NCBI RefSeq assembly: GCF_900110815.1
Contig: NZ_FOIT01000001.1
Location: 231,910 to 295,909 of the forward strand
DNA: 64,000 bases
Source of the DNA: Aliicoccus persicus
Lineage (GTDB): Bacteria > Bacillota > Bacilli > Staphylococcales > Salinicoccaceae
Direction: 5' to 3'
The notes beneath the pieces were generated by a model. The model was given only the letters and a program-made list of their open reading frames with translations. It was not told the origin of the DNA and searched no databases. Positions 16,971-26,771 of this stretch are shown here, piece by piece. Each line of letters begins with the position of its first letter. The first letter of the stretch is position 1. A program made the position numbers and the translations under genes.

Positions 16971-18797
16971 ATGAGCAAAATTAAAGTACTGGATAAGATT
17001 TTACAAGATAAAATTGCTGCGGGTGAAGTGGTAGAACGTCCAAGTTCTGTCGTGAAAGAGCTTGTTGAAAATGCGATTGATGCAGATGCATCGGATGTGA
17101 CGGTGTACATTGAAGAGAGCGGTATGAAGTCCATTCGAATTATTGATGATGGCCACGGTATAAGAAAAGAAGATGCCCCGCTTGTGTTTGAGCGTCATGC
17201 AACGTCAAAAATTGAAAATGATTATGATTTGTTTCAAGTACGTCAGTTAGGTTTTCGTGGCGAAGCATTGGCATCAATTGGTTCTGTTTCACATGCAACG
17301 ATTGAAAGTTTCAATCGTGAGAGTTCACCATTTAAATTGACATATCATGGTGGGGAACAAATTGAACTGACCGATGGTAAAGAGCGTGTTGGCACAGATA
17401 TTTTAATTGAAAACCTGTTTTATAATACACCCGCTCGTCTGAAATACGTTCGTCATTTAAAAACAGAAGCTGGAAAAATTATCGATGTCATCTCACGCGT
17501 GGCAATTGCTCATCCGAATGTCGCATTTAAACTTGAACTCGATGGTAGCACGCGTGTACAGACAAAGGGCAACGGTAATTTAAAAGAAGTTATTGCAGAC
17601 ATTTATGGACTCAACATCGCTAAGGCTGCCATTCCGTTTGAGCATGAAACACAGGATTTTAATATTACTGGATTTATCGTGAAGCCCGAAATTTCAAGAA
17701 GCAATAAAAATTACATTCATGTGTCGATCAACCAACGTCATATTAAAAACTTTGGCATCTCACAGGCAATCATTAACGGTTATCATTCGTTGTTACCTAA
17801 AGATAAATACCCAATCGCTTTTTTAAACATCGATATGGACCCAAAACTTGTCGATGTAAACGTCCATCCGACCAAGTTAGAAGTAAGAATTTCAAAAGAC
17901 CGTGCATTGTTTGTTTTAATCGAAGAAGCTGTCAAAGCGACATTGCGTGGTACACCATTAATACCTGAAATTACACATGATGAGCCGGAGCAACCATTTT
18001 TAACGGAACAACAAGTGCTTAACTTAGCAAAGACGCCTGATTATTCTTATCAGAACTTTAGTAAGAAGAGTAAACCGTTTGTAGAAGAACAGGTGCAGTC
18101 AAGACGTGATGTTTATCCGGATTATTATGAAACGGAAACAAAGACGGATTATGGCGCTTCGGATAATGTTGAAGTCGAAGAAGAACAAGAAACACAGCCT
18201 GAAGTCAAAACCGATAAGTTGCCATATTTTGAAATCATCGGTCAATTGCACGGGACTTATGTGTTACTACAAAATGATCAAGGTCTATATTTAATGGACC
18301 AGCATGCCGCGCAAGAGCGCATTAAGTACGAGTATTACTATCAACATGTCGATGAAAATTCTGAATCGACGCCACTGCTTATCCCTTATACGTTTGAGTT
18401 TCCTCAAATGGATGTTATTGCAATCGATGAAAAACTGGATGACTTAAAAACGATGGGATTTGAAATTGAACGAGTTAGTCATTCTACGTATCATGTGATG
18501 AGCTATCCGAACTGGATTAACAGTAAAAATCCAGAAGTTGATATTCAAGATTTACTAGACTTTATCTTAGAGAAGGATTCGTTTTCAATTCAAGCATATA
18601 AGGAAGAAGTATCGATTATGTTAAGTTGTAAACGCTCAATTAAAGCCAATCGCTATTTGACGAATTCTGAAATTGAACAGTTACTCAATGATTTAAATGC
18701 ATGTGAGTCTCCATACACTTGTCCGCACGGCAGACCTGTAATCATTCACTACAGCACGAACGATATTGAACGTCAATTTAATCGAATAATGAAGTAG
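16971..18797 (+). CDS. mutL: DNA mismatch repair endonuclease MutL
   Basis: 608 aa. N-terminal GHKL ATPase (ELVENAIDADASD, IDDGHGIRKED, FRGEALASIGS), then a linker rich in Glu (about 360-420), then a C-terminal dimerisation/endonuclease domain with the metal motif MDQHAAQERIKYE (DQHAx2Ex4E), SCKRSIKANRYL and CPHGRP. So this is the nicking type of MutL found in bacteria without MutH. ATG 16971 lies 2 bases past the mutS stop with AGGTGATAA as ribosome-binding site; TTG 16965 is an in-frame alternative. Acts with MutS and the beta clamp on newly made DNA. Confidence 0.97.
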   Translation: MSKIKVLDKILQDKIAAGEVVERPSSVVKELVENAIDADASDVTVYIEESGMKSIRIIDDGHGIRKEDAPLVFERHATSKIENDYDLFQVRQLGFRGEALASIGSVSHATIESFNRESSPFKLTYHGGEQIELTDGKERVGTDILIENLFYNTPARLKYVRHLKTEAGKIIDVISRVAIAHPNVAFKLELDGSTRVQTKGNGNLKEVIADIYGLNIAKAAIPFEHETQDFNITGFIVKPEISRSNKNYIHVSINQRHIKNFGISQAIINGYHSLLPKDKYPIAFLNIDMDPKLVDVNVHPTKLEVRISKDRALFVLIEEAVKATLRGTPLIPEITHDEPEQPFLTEQQVLNLAKTPDYSYQNFSKKSKPFVEEQVQSRRDVYPDYYETETKTDYGASDNVEVEEEQETQPEVKTDKLPYFEIIGQLHGTYVLLQNDQGLYLMDQHAAQERIKYEYYYQHVDENSESTPLLIPYTFEFPQMDVIAIDEKLDDLKTMGFEIERVSHSTYHVMSYPNWINSKNPEVDIQDLLDFILEKDSFSIQAYKEEVSIMLSCKRSIKANRYLTNSEIEQLLNDLNACESPYTCPHGRPVIIHYSTNDIERQFNRIMK

Positions 18798-18804
18798 GGT
18801 GCTT

Positions 18805-19680
18805 ATGAAAAAAGAAATGATACAAGTATATAACCAGTCCCGCAAAATTAATGTCAACGTATATCAGCCGGATTCTCCGAAGTTTGCAGCAATTATGTTG
18901 CATGGTATGTCTGAACATTCGGGTCGTTATGATTATTTTGCCTCTCGTCTCATGGATGCAGGTGGTTATGTATTGACATATGATCATCGCGGACATGGAA
19001 TAGATGCTGAGAATCACGGTGATATAGACTCGATGGACGCTCTCGTTAGTGATGCACTTGCCGTTGCTGGCCATTTACCTAAAGATGTACCCCATGTAAT
19101 TGTTGGACACTCGATGGGGTCAATCGTTGCACGTCAGTTGCTGGCAATGAATCAGTTTACGCGATTCATTATTATTGGTTCATTAACTAAGAATAGTTTC
19201 CTTGATATCCTCAGTGCAGGTGCGCTCTTGCCATTGTCTGTGATTTCACCGAAATCACAACTTGAAGTGGTTAACTTTCTCGCGCTTAACGTCAATGATA
19301 AGTTGTTTAATGGGACTGAGAAAAATCGTTGGTTGAGCAGCAATGAAGAAAATGTGAAATCGTATAATGACGATCCATTATGTGGTTTTAAAATGACAAC
19401 AAAAGCAATTTACGAGACACTCTTTTATTCGCAAAAATCACTAAAGAAATCGATGCTTGCTCGTATTAAGAACAATCCTAACGTTTTGTTTGTTTCAGGA
19501 ATGGATGATGCCATCAACAATATGGGCAAAGATATTTTTACACTTGCTAAAAATTATAATCGCGCCGTGAATGACGTAAAGGTTCACTTATACCCGGATG
19601 CACGACATGAAGTGCTGAATGAGAAAAATCGTGATGAAGTGATAGATAATATAATCGATTGGATTAATGACAATGGCTAA
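18805..19680 (+). CDS. Alpha/beta hydrolase, monoacylglycerol lipase-like
   Basis: 291-aa serine hydrolase of the Hydrolase_4 (lysophospholipase/monoacylglycerol lipase) group. Seen: AAIMLHGMSEHSGRYDYFA near residue 30 (oxyanion and HG motif), DHRGHG, nucleophile elbow VGHSMGS with Ser103, a likely acid in GMDDAINN, and the His in ARHEVLNE. No signal peptide, so cytoplasmic. In S. aureus an equivalent hydrolase precedes miaA, with glpFKD between it and mutL; here it follows mutL by 7 bases. Start at ATG 18805 (GTG 18799 in frame). miaA overlaps its end. Natural substrate unknown. Confidence 0.88.
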   Translation: MKKEMIQVYNQSRKINVNVYQPDSPKFAAIMLHGMSEHSGRYDYFASRLMDAGGYVLTYDHRGHGIDAENHGDIDSMDALVSDALAVAGHLPKDVPHVIVGHSMGSIVARQLLAMNQFTRFIIIGSLTKNSFLDILSAGALLPLSVISPKSQLEVVNFLALNVNDKLFNGTEKNRWLSSNEENVKSYNDDPLCGFKMTTKAIYETLFYSQKSLKKSMLARIKNNPNVLFVSGMDDAINNMGKDIFTLAKNYNRAVNDVKVHLYPDARHEVLNEKNRDEVIDNIIDWINDNG

Positions 19681-20584
19681 AAAGAAATTATTAATTTTAA
19701 TAGGTCCGACAGCGGTCGGGAAAACTGCATTGAGTATTCAAATTGCTAAGCGCTTTGATTTTGAGATTATTAGCGGTGACTCAATGCAAATATATAAGCA
19801 TATGGATATCGGGACAGGTAAGATTACAGAGGAAGAAAAGGAAGGCGTTCTTCATCATATGTTAGATATAGTAGAGCCTGATGAAGATTATTCTGTAAAA
19901 GCGTATCAAGATCAAGTGACGTCTTTAATTAACTCAGCACACGATCATGAAAAACTCCCATTCATTGTTGGTGGTACAGGCTTATATATAAAGTCATTAA
20001 TTTATGAAAGCTATAAATTTAATGATGAGAATGAAGCAGAAAAGGAACGATTGAATAAACATTATGAATCTTTTACCAATGAAATATTGTACGAGCAACT
20101 CATCGATAAAAATAATGAGTATGCAGAAACAATACATCCCAATAATCGTCGACGCATGATAAGAACACTTATTAGACATGATTTAGGTGATTTTTTTAAC
20201 AAATCTACCTATAATAATTTACCAAAATATGATATATTTATAATAGGATTACATCGAGAACGTGAGCGTCTATATGAGCGGATTAATATGCGAGTTAGAG
20301 GTATGTTTGATGAGGGCTTGTTAGAGGAAGTTCATCACTTAACAACGAACTTCAGTTTGTCAAAAACAGCACATGCTGCGATTGGGTATAAGGAATTTGA
20401 TGGCTACTTTAATGGTGAATTGACACTCGAGGATGTTATAGAACAAATTCAACAAAACTCTAGAAGATATGCCAAACGGCAGCTCACATTTTTTAGAAAT
20501 CAGCTACCTGTTACTTGGTATGACGTTGATAAGGATAGCATTGAGACAATCATGGAAGATATTCAACAATTTATAAATAGATAG
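19667..20584 (+). CDS. miaA: tRNA dimethylallyltransferase
   Basis: Transfers a dimethylallyl group to N6 of A37 in tRNAs reading UNN codons, making the substrate of MiaB. 305 aa. Seen: P-loop GPTAVGKT, ISGDSMQIYKHMDIGTGK, HHMLDIVEPDEDYSV, IVGGTGLYIKSLIY, NNRRRMIRTLIRH and RRYAKRQLTFFRNQ, all family hallmarks. It overlaps the hydrolase end by 14 bases; ATG 19673 is an equally possible start. hfq follows after 11 bases, the common miaA-hfq pair. Confidence 0.96.
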   Translation: MTMAKKKLLILIGPTAVGKTALSIQIAKRFDFEIISGDSMQIYKHMDIGTGKITEEEKEGVLHHMLDIVEPDEDYSVKAYQDQVTSLINSAHDHEKLPFIVGGTGLYIKSLIYESYKFNDENEAEKERLNKHYESFTNEILYEQLIDKNNEYAETIHPNNRRRMIRTLIRHDLGDFFNKSTYNNLPKYDIFIIGLHRERERLYERINMRVRGMFDEGLLEEVHHLTTNFSLSKTAHAAIGYKEFDGYFNGELTLEDVIEQIQQNSRRYAKRQLTFFRNQLPVTWYDVDKDSIETIMEDIQQFINR

Positions 20585-20595
20585 GGGAGATTTCC

Positions 20596-20790
20596 ATGTC
20601 AAACAAAGATTTGCAAGACTCTTTTTTAAACGAAGTCAAAAATTCTGAAGAGGTTGTCACGGTATTTTTAGTCAATGGCTTCCAGATGAAAGGCGTCGTT
20701 ACTAATTTTGACAAATATGTCATTGAGTTAGTGATTGATGAGAAATCGCATATTATTTATAAACATGCGATCAGTACTTTCCAAAAATAA
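20596..20790 (+). CDS. hfq: RNA chaperone Hfq
   Basis: Sm-fold hexameric RNA-binding protein, 64 aa. Sm1 region spans about 8-45 (DSFLNEVKNSEEVVTVFLVN, then GFQMKGVVTNFDKYVIEL) and Sm2 carries IIYKHAIST with the conserved YKH. It ends straight after Sm2 with FQK, so it lacks the C-terminal tail of E. coli Hfq and is near the minimal core. Good ribosome-binding site AGGGGAGA before ATG 20596. Terminator follows. In Gram-positives the role of Hfq in sRNA regulation is often minor; not decidable here. Confidence 0.95.
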   Translation: MSNKDLQDSFLNEVKNSEEVVTVFLVNGFQMKGVVTNFDKYVIELVIDEKSHIIYKHAISTFQK

Positions 20791-20810
20791 CAATCTCTCA
20801 TCTCACATGA

Positions 20811-20852
20811 AACACCCATTCGTACATTGTGCGCCAATGGGTGTGTTTTTTT
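20811..20852. terminator. Bidirectional terminator between hfq and the minus-strand gene
   Basis: AACACCCATT (20811-20820) pairs with AATGGGTGT (20836-20844), followed by GTTTTTTT on the plus strand. Lies between converging genes and touches the stop of the minus-strand one. Confidence 0.8.
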
Positions 20853-21585
20853 ATGATACTTCTCCAGTTTCTTGTGTGATCGTTTCTACATCTTCAGGTA
20901 TATCTAATTCAAACATACCGTCATCTATCTCTTCGTTAGTTTCAATGTCAGTGACCTCAAGTAAAAATTCGTGACGTTCACCAACCTCATGTTGTTTTAA
21001 AATAATAAAAAATTCTGTGTCCACCCACATTTCAAATGTGTTTGTTAAGTCCGCATCAGCTTTTGGTTCAAAAATTAAATGATAGGATTCCCGGTCCAAT
21101 ATTTCTTCTGTTCCATCAATCGTTACATCATATTGCTCGAGCGCAGCCTCAATGACGGATACGGCCTGTGTATCATCATAGCCATTTACAATTGACTCAG
21201 ATGCTTCATCTTCTTCCTCATTTGTAGAACGGATGTACTCATATGCGACCGCTTCATTTTCATTATAGCTGAGCGCATAGTCATCACTACCCACGATAAT
21301 ATCTACATCATCCTCATCATGAATAATCTCATAGCGGAGTAATGTATTTGAATCTTCTTGTTTCATCCATTCTTTAACGATGAGTTCAGTTGTCATTTCA
21401 TCCGTCGTTAAAGTCGTTTTAGATTCCTTATAGAAACTGTTTAACTCATCAATCTGTTCTTTAGCATCTTCAATTAATGTCTCGATCGACATGTCGGAAT
21501 CTGCTTCTGCAGATACGACTGTATTTATATTAAGTCCAATGAGCAATAGCACGGTTGTTGTCAAACTCAATTTATTTAATTTCAT
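20851..21585 (-). CDS. Secreted protein, possibly LolA/YdcC-like
   Basis: 244 aa from ATG 21585, which follows GGAGAGAT on the minus strand; the six-codon longer frame has no ribosome-binding site. Signal peptide of about 25 residues (MKLNKLSLTTTVLLLIGLNI then VVSA before EADS); no lipobox Cys. The mature part is acidic, with a beta-rich pattern (LLRYEIIHDEDDVDIIVG, ADLTNTFEMWVDTEFFIILK) reminiscent of the LolA/YdcC fold that holds lipids. That family link is a tentative reading. Monocistronic, transcribed away from pheST. Confidence 0.65.
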   Translation of the reverse strand: MKLNKLSLTTTVLLLIGLNINTVVSAEADSDMSIETLIEDAKEQIDELNSFYKESKTTLTTDEMTTELIVKEWMKQEDSNTLLRYEIIHDEDDVDIIVGSDDYALSYNENEAVAYEYIRSTNEEEDEASESIVNGYDDTQAVSVIEAALEQYDVTIDGTEEILDRESYHLIFEPKADADLTNTFEMWVDTEFFIILKQHEVGERHEFLLEVTDIETNEEIDDGMFELDIPEDVETITQETGEVS

Positions 21586-21679
21586 ACTTATATCTCTCCT
21601 CAAATAAGCATGTATATAATACTTCTATATTTCCCTTCAGTTTACACCATAAAACTCTATTTAGTTTATTGTAATCTAC

Positions 21680-21707
21680 TTGCAATATTATTTATATTAC
21701 ATATAAT
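21680..21707 (+). promoter_or_regulatory. Promoter of the pheST T-box transcript
   Basis: TTGCAA (21680-21685), 16 bases, TATAAT (21702-21707). About 45 bases before the T-box leader. Confidence 0.6.
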
Positions 21708-21749
21708 TTAAATAAGGAATACTTTCAGACATAAATGATTTTTTTATCT

Positions 21750-21912
21750 TTTGTTAAGGGAGTCGTGTGCGAGACTGAAACACATGATACAAAAGTAGAA
21801 TCAGGTTCAGCTGAATGCATAAAACGATAAATTAAGAGCGCCCACATCGTTGGGAATATAGGTGGTACCGCGGAGACTTCCGTCCTAGTCATATAGGATA
21901 GAAGTCTTTTTT
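21750..21912 (+). promoter_or_regulatory. T-box leader of pheST
   Basis: Contains the invariant T-box AGGTGGTACCGCGG (21860-21873) that pairs with the 3' end of uncharged tRNA, followed by a terminator (GACTTCCGTCCTA...TAGGATAGAAGTC then TTTTTT, 21876-21912). Uncharged tRNA-Phe would favour readthrough. The leader is compact (about 160 bases), so Stem I is short; a TTC within GGTTCAGC near 21806 is a candidate Phe specifier, but I did not fold it. Confidence 0.9.
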
Positions 21913-21936
21913 ATCGTAAAAATAAGGAGAGATTAT

Positions 21937-23004
21937 ATGGATACATCAAAAGTAACTGAAATTAAAACTTCTTTTACGGAACAAATCACTGATGTTGCAG
22001 ATGAAAAACAACTGAATGATGTGCGTGTGACATTCCTAGGTAAAAAGGGTCATGTTAATGGGTTAATGAAAGAGATGAAAAACCTTTCACCTGAAGATAA
22101 ACCGGTATGGGGAAATGAAGTGAACGCGCTTCGCAATTACATCTTGGAAACGATTGAATCTATTGGAACGAAACTAAACGAGGAGAAATTAAATCGTCAA
22201 CTTGCAGAAGAGACACTTGATGTAACACTGCCAGGTCGTACGGTATCTGTTGGGTCCCCACATCCATTATCACGCATCGTTGAAGAGATTGAAGATTTCT
22301 TCATCGGTCTCGGGTATGAAGTGGCTGAAGGATATGAAGTTGAAACCGACTACTATAATTTTGAACTACTAAACCTACCTAAATCACACCCTGCACGAGA
22401 TATGCAAGACAGTTTCTATATTAATGATGAGTTGTTACTTCGTACACATACTTCACCCGTGCAGGCACGTGTGATGAAGTCTAAAGATGGTAAAGGTCCA
22501 GTTAAAATCATATGTCCTGGAAAGGTGTATCGTCGTGATTCAGATGATGCGACGCATTCACATCAGTTCACACAGATCGAAGGACTTGTCGTCGATAAAA
22601 ATGTCCGCATGAGTGATTTAAAAGGAACGCTAGAATCATTTGCTAAAGAAGTGTTTGGTGATGCACATGATATCAGATTGCGTCCGAGCTACTTCCCATT
22701 TACAGAACCGAGTGTTGAAGTAGATATCTCTTGTTTTAAATGTAATGGAGATGGCTGCAACATTTGTAAAGGTTCGGGTTGGATAGAAATTTTAGGTGCG
22801 GGTATGGTGCACCCGAACGTGCTTGAAATGTGTGGATTCGATAGTAATGAGTATTCAGGATTTGCATTCGGTATGGGGCCAGACCGCATTGCAATGTTGA
22901 AATACGGAATTGAAGATATCCGTCATTTCTACACGAATGATCTAAGGTTCATTTCACAATTCAAACAGACTGAAGATGGAGGTCATGTCGATGCTAGTCT
23001 CTAA
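21937..23004 (+). CDS. pheS: Phenylalanyl-tRNA synthetase, alpha subunit
   Basis: Catalytic class II subunit of the (alpha-beta)2 enzyme, 355 aa. Coiled-coil N-terminus, motif 1 around [19 protein letters not shown], motif 2 around [20 protein letters not shown] with QIEGLVVD, and motif 3 [17 protein letters not shown] near the end. [17 protein letters not shown] is the Cys-rich insert seen in Gram-positive PheS. ATG 21937 follows AAGGAGAG. Overlaps pheT by 14 bases. Regulated by the T-box upstream. Confidence 0.98.
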   Translation: MDTSKVTEIKTSFTEQITDVADEKQLNDVRVTFLGKKGHVNGLMKEMKNLSPEDKPVWGNEVNALRNYILETIESIGTKLNEEKLNRQLAEETLDVTLPGRTVSVGSPHPLSRIVEEIEDFFIGLGYEVAEGYEVETDYYNFELLNLPKSHPARDMQDSFYINDELLLRTHTSPVQARVMKSKDGKGPVKIICPGKVYRRDSDDATHSHQFTQIEGLVVDKNVRMSDLKGTLESFAKEVFGDAHDIRLRPSYFPFTEPSVEVDISCFKCNGDGCNICKGSGWIEILGAGMVHPNVLEMCGFDSNEYSGFAFGMGPDRIAMLKYGIEDIRHFYTNDLRFISQFKQTEDGGHVDASL

Positions 23005-25399
23005 AGAGTGGTTAAAAACATTTATAGATGTAGATGCAGATACAAAAACACTGGCAGAAAAAATTACACGTGGTGGTATTGAAGTCGATGATATTATTGA
23101 TTACACAGATAGTATTAAGTCACTTGTTGTCGGCTATGTAGAGTCTGTTCAAAAACATCCTGAAGCAGATAAGCTGTCGGTATGCCAAGTTAATGTAGGG
23201 GAACATACACAACAAATCATTTGTGGTGCGCCGAATGTGCGTCAGGATAGTTATGTTGTCGTTGTTTTACCTGGCGGTCGTTTACCTGGCGGTGTAAAAA
23301 TTAAAAAAGCAAAATTACGTGGTGAAGAATCTCACGGGATGATTTGTTCACTAGATGAATTAGGTATTCATAGTGACTATGTCCCACAAGAATTTTCAGA
23401 CGGAATTTTTATCTTCCAAAATGAACAAATACCAGGTGATGATGCGCTTGAAGCATTGTTACTCGATGACCAAGTACTTGAGTTTGATTTAACACCGAAT
23501 CGTAAAGATGCATTATCAATGATTGGTGCGGCTTACGAAGTGCGCGCATTGTTTGGCGGCGAAGTAAATGAACCTGAAGTAAAAATTGATAGGAAAGCAG
23601 ATGGATCAATTACACCGGTTACTGTGTCCAATGAAGATTTAGAAGCGAGTCCATTTTATGCAGCGCAATCAGTAGAGAATGTAACGATTGGACCGTCACC
23701 ATATTGGATGCAAATTCGTTTAATTAAATCAGGAATTCGTCCGATTAACAATGTCGTTGATATTTCTAACTACGTATTACTTGAATATGGTCAACCACTT
23801 CATATGTTTGACCGTGACAAAATTGGCAGCGACACAATTACGACGCGATATGCACGTGATGGTGAGGTTATGACGACACTAGACGAAAAAGAACGTAAAC
23901 TTCAACCGACAGATATCGTTGTGACAAATGGTACTGAGCCAATCGCACTTGCTGGAGTCATGGGTGGAAATTTCTCAGAGGTCAGTGATGCGACGACAAA
24001 TGTCATCATTGAATCTGCTGTTTTCAATAAGGTATCGGTGAGAAAGACATCAAACCGTCTAAATGTGCGCAGTGAAGCGTCTAGTCGATTCGAGAAAGGT
24101 GTTTCACATGTATTCGTGCTAAAAGCATTGAACAGAGCGGCATATCTGCTGCAAGAATACGCAGGTGGAACAGTCGTCGGGGATGTCATTTCTGACGGTG
24201 CACTCGACTTAGAAGATAGTGAAATTGTTATTTCTACTGAATTCATCAACAACCGACTCGGCATGGATCTTTCTGATGAAGATGTTAAAGAATCATTGAA
24301 CAGACTTGGTCTCGGTGTCACAGATGAAGGAGAAACACTTAAAATTGCGATTCCATCACGCCGTGATGATTTAACAATTAAAGAAGATATTATCGAAGAA
24401 GTCGCAAGAATATATGGCTATGATAATTTGAAATCAACATTACCTGAGTACTCTAAGATTACTCCAGGCCGTCTGACGGATTCGCAAAAGAAAACGCGCG
24501 TCATTCGCAGACAATTAAATGCAATCGGATTTAATGAGACGATTAACTATGCACTGACAAGTGATAAAGAATCACGTCAGTTCACGCATAGAACACAAGC
24601 GCTTGGATTATTAATGCCGATGAGTGAAGAGCGTAAAGTATTAAGAAATAGTTTAGTCCCACACCTGTTAAAAAATGTGACGTACAATTTAAACCGTCAA
24701 CAGAAAAATGTTGTGCTGTATGAAATCGGACGTGTGTTTGAATTTATAGATGCACAATCACAACCGAATGAAATAGACATGCTCGCAGGTGTCATGACAG
24801 GTGTTGTTGGTCAAACAGAATGGTTGGGTAACGGCACACCTGCTGATTTCTACTACGCGAAAGGTGTTGTAGAATCAGTATTTGATAAGCTTGGACTTAC
24901 TGAGCATGTCACATATAAGCAAGAAGAATTATATGATGAGCTACATCCAGGACGTACAGCAGCGATTTACTTGGATGAGAATTTTATCGGTTATATCGGT
25001 GAAGTGCATCCGAAATATGCACAAGACCATGATTTGAATCGTACAGTAGTGTTTGAGATTACACTGCGCGATGTACTTAATATTCAGACACGGACAATTG
25101 CTTATGAAATTTTACCGAAGTATCCTTCAATCACGCGTGACATTGCACTCGTTGTAGATGTTGAAGTGACTGCGCATACACTTGATGAGATTATTAGAAA
25201 ATCTGCAAAGAAATATTTAGTCGATGTGTTCGTGTTTGATGTGTATGAAGGTGAGCATGTTGAAGCAGGTAAAAAATCTGTTGCGATTCGCTTGAAATAC
25301 TTGAATCGTGAGGAAACATTGACGGATGAACAAGTGGAAGCGGTGCATACACCGATTTTAGCAGCACTTGAGGAAAATGGTGCCTTGCTAAGAAGTTAG
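22991..25399 (+). CDS. pheT: Phenylalanyl-tRNA synthetase, beta subunit
   Basis: 802-aa beta subunit: N-terminal tRNA-binding OB domain (about 40-150, [20 protein letters not shown]), B3/B4 editing domain, B5, a catalytic-like domain and the C-terminal ferredoxin-fold anticodon domain ([16 protein letters not shown]). Start ATG 22991 ([11 protein letters not shown]), 8 bases after GGAGG at 22978-22982; ATG 22976 and 22985 are in frame but badly placed. Ends with a strong terminator; the usual neighbour rnhC is missing. Confidence 0.97.
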   Translation: MLVSKEWLKTFIDVDADTKTLAEKITRGGIEVDDIIDYTDSIKSLVVGYVESVQKHPEADKLSVCQVNVGEHTQQIICGAPNVRQDSYVVVVLPGGRLPGGVKIKKAKLRGEESHGMICSLDELGIHSDYVPQEFSDGIFIFQNEQIPGDDALEALLLDDQVLEFDLTPNRKDALSMIGAAYEVRALFGGEVNEPEVKIDRKADGSITPVTVSNEDLEASPFYAAQSVENVTIGPSPYWMQIRLIKSGIRPINNVVDISNYVLLEYGQPLHMFDRDKIGSDTITTRYARDGEVMTTLDEKERKLQPTDIVVTNGTEPIALAGVMGGNFSEVSDATTNVIIESAVFNKVSVRKTSNRLNVRSEASSRFEKGVSHVFVLKALNRAAYLLQEYAGGTVVGDVISDGALDLEDSEIVISTEFINNRLGMDLSDEDVKESLNRLGLGVTDEGETLKIAIPSRRDDLTIKEDIIEEVARIYGYDNLKSTLPEYSKITPGRLTDSQKKTRVIRRQLNAIGFNETINYALTSDKESRQFTHRTQALGLLMPMSEERKVLRNSLVPHLLKNVTYNLNRQQKNVVLYEIGRVFEFIDAQSQPNEIDMLAGVMTGVVGQTEWLGNGTPADFYYAKGVVESVFDKLGLTEHVTYKQEELYDELHPGRTAAIYLDENFIGYIGEVHPKYAQDHDLNRTVVFEITLRDVLNIQTRTIAYEILPKYPSITRDIALVVDVEVTAHTLDEIIRKSAKKYLVDVFVFDVYEGEHVEAGKKSVAIRLKYLNREETLTDEQVEAVHTPILAALEENGALLRS

Positions 25400-25432
25400 T
25401 TTGATTATTAATCTATTACTCAAACATAACAA

Positions 25433-25471
25433 AACGGATTTGGAATAAGATAAAATTCCAAATCCGTTTCT
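25433..25471. terminator. Bidirectional terminator between pheT and DUF2200
   Basis: AACGGATTTGGAAT (25433-25446) pairs with ATTCCAAATCCGTT (25455-25468) perfectly, with A/T tracts on either side; serves two converging genes. Confidence 0.85.
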
Positions 25472-25482
25472 TATTTCAATTA

Positions 25483-25833
25483 CTATCTCTTAATCTTTTC
25501 AATCGCTTTGCCACGTGCAAGTTCATCGACGATTTTATCCATAATACGGATGTCTTTCATTAATGGATCTTCGAGCTCTGCGATCTTCACGCCACATATT
25601 GTACCTGTAACTTCTAATCGAGAAGGATTGAGATGGTCATTATTTTCGAAAAACTCTCGCATCGTCATCTCTTCGTTATTTAATACGTTTTGGAAATCTT
25701 CTTCTGTATAGCTACCCATCCAGCGGAGTATCTCATCCAACTCTTCTGTTGAGCAATCTTTTCTCGTGACTTTGTTTACATAAGCGTTATAAATTGATTT
25801 GAACGTCATGTCATATATTCTATGTGTGCTCAT
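25483..25833 (-). CDS. DUF2200 family protein
   Basis: 116 aa, cytoplasmic, function unknown. The whole length fits DUF2200: start MSTHRIYDMTFKSIYNAYVN, then EELDEILRWMGSYTEEDFQN, NPSRLEVTGTICGVKIAE and the family-typical end EDPLMKDIRIMDKIVDELAR followed by GKAIEKIKR. Start at ATG 25833 from homology of the first residues; the open frame runs 28 codons further up, across the zapA promoter. It sits where rnhC (RNase HIII) is found in Staphylococcus, on the opposite strand. Confidence 0.85.
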   Translation of the reverse strand: MSTHRIYDMTFKSIYNAYVNKVTRKDCSTEELDEILRWMGSYTEEDFQNVLNNEEMTMREFFENNDHLNPSRLEVTGTICGVKIAELEDPLMKDIRIMDKIVDELARGKAIEKIKR

Positions 25834-25867
25834 ACTTAACACGAACTCCATTCTTTGATATATTATC

Positions 25868-25896
25868 TTGTGTATAAGTGGTCTTATCAGTATAAT
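25868..25896 (+). promoter_or_regulatory. Promoter of zapA-cvpA
   Basis: TTGTGT (25868-25873), 17 bases, TATAAT (25891-25896), 42 bases before the zapA start. Confidence 0.65.
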
Positions 25897-25938
25897 GAAT
25901 CTATAAAAGTCTTGCAATTAGAGAGTAGGGTTCTGTCT

Positions 25939-26214
25939 ATGGCCAATGAAAAAACGCGTGTTAATGTTACAATTAATAATCAAAATTATACAGTGTTAAC
26001 TGAAGAATCATCTGAATATATTCAATATATCGCTCATGCTGTTGATCATAAATTTCAAGAAATAAACAGAGCGAATTCTGGTTTAGATACGACAAGAAAA
26101 GCGATGTTAACTGCATTAAATATAATGGATGAATATGAGAAATTAAATCAGCGTTATAAAATTTTAAATGAAAAGTATCGTCAAGTTCAAAGTCAAATAG
26201 AAAGTCAAGGTTAG
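25939..26214 (+). CDS. zapA: Cell division protein ZapA
   Basis: 91-aa FtsZ-ring-stabilising protein. N-terminal beta hairpin TRVNVTINNQNYTVL, then ESSEYIQYIAHAVDHKFQEI and a C-terminal coiled coil. Start ATG 25939 (MANEKTRVNVT) after GAGAGTAGGG; the longer frame from 25855 reads through the promoter. cvpA starts 4 bases after its stop, as in other Staphylococcaceae. Confidence 0.9.
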   Translation: MANEKTRVNVTINNQNYTVLTEESSEYIQYIAHAVDHKFQEINRANSGLDTTRKAMLTALNIMDEYEKLNQRYKILNEKYRQVQSQIESQG

Positions 26215-26218
26215 TTAT

Positions 26219-26740
26219 ATGAGTATTATTATAATTATTTTACTAGTATTAGGTGGCATCATCGGATATCGAAGAGGGTTGTCACTCCAAGTCTTACATA
26301 TGCTCGGCACATTAAGTGCAGTAATCATTGCAGCGCTCAACTTTGAGCTTTTAGCATCTCGTTTTGATATGATTTTACCTTATCCTGCACCTGGTGATGA
26401 ATCTGCATTAACAGCATTGCCGAATTTAGAAGATCCTGAAGCATCGTTTTATAAGATGGGTGCATTTATTGTCATATTCATTATTGCTAAAGTGGTACTC
26501 CAATTGATTATCAGTGCATTTGACTACTTGCAACAAGTTCCGATTTTAGGACTCATCGGTAGTGTTGTAGGTGCTGCAATTGGTGTGGCTGAAGTCATTG
26601 TTGTTGTCGTTGTTATTCTTTTTATGATTGCTCTAATACCGCTTGAGTTTATACAAGATGTCGTAGACGGAGGGCTATTTAGGCAGTTACTTGATAATAC
26701 GTTCTTATTAAGTGGTCAACTAAAAAATTGGATTGATTAA
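26219..26740 (+). CDS. CvpA family membrane protein
   Basis: 173-aa integral membrane protein of the CvpA (colicin V production) family, of uncertain role in envelope homeostasis. Four hydrophobic segments: 2-15 with IIIIILLVLGGIIGYRRG, 25-42, 80-105 and 118-150. The start GGIIGYRRGLSLQVL is a family landmark. ATG 26219 follows the zapA stop by 4 bases; ribosome-binding site CAAGG. A terminator follows, so zapA-cvpA is a two-gene unit; polX, usual between cvpA and mutS2, is absent. Confidence 0.88.
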   Translation: MSIIIIILLVLGGIIGYRRGLSLQVLHMLGTLSAVIIAALNFELLASRFDMILPYPAPGDESALTALPNLEDPEASFYKMGAFIVIFIIAKVVLQLIISAFDYLQQVPILGLIGSVVGAAIGVAEVIVVVVVILFMIALIPLEFIQDVVDGGLFRQLLDNTFLLSGQLKNWID

Positions 26741-26741
26741 T

Positions 26742-26771
26742 TGAGTCATATTTATATATGACTCATTTTTT
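26742..26771 (+). terminator. Terminator of zapA-cvpA
   Basis: TGAGTCATAT (26742-26751) pairs perfectly with ATATGACTCA (26756-26765), followed by TTTTTAT. It lies only 16 bases before the mutS2 start, so mutS2 expression must come from readthrough or a promoter inside cvpA. Confidence 0.8.
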
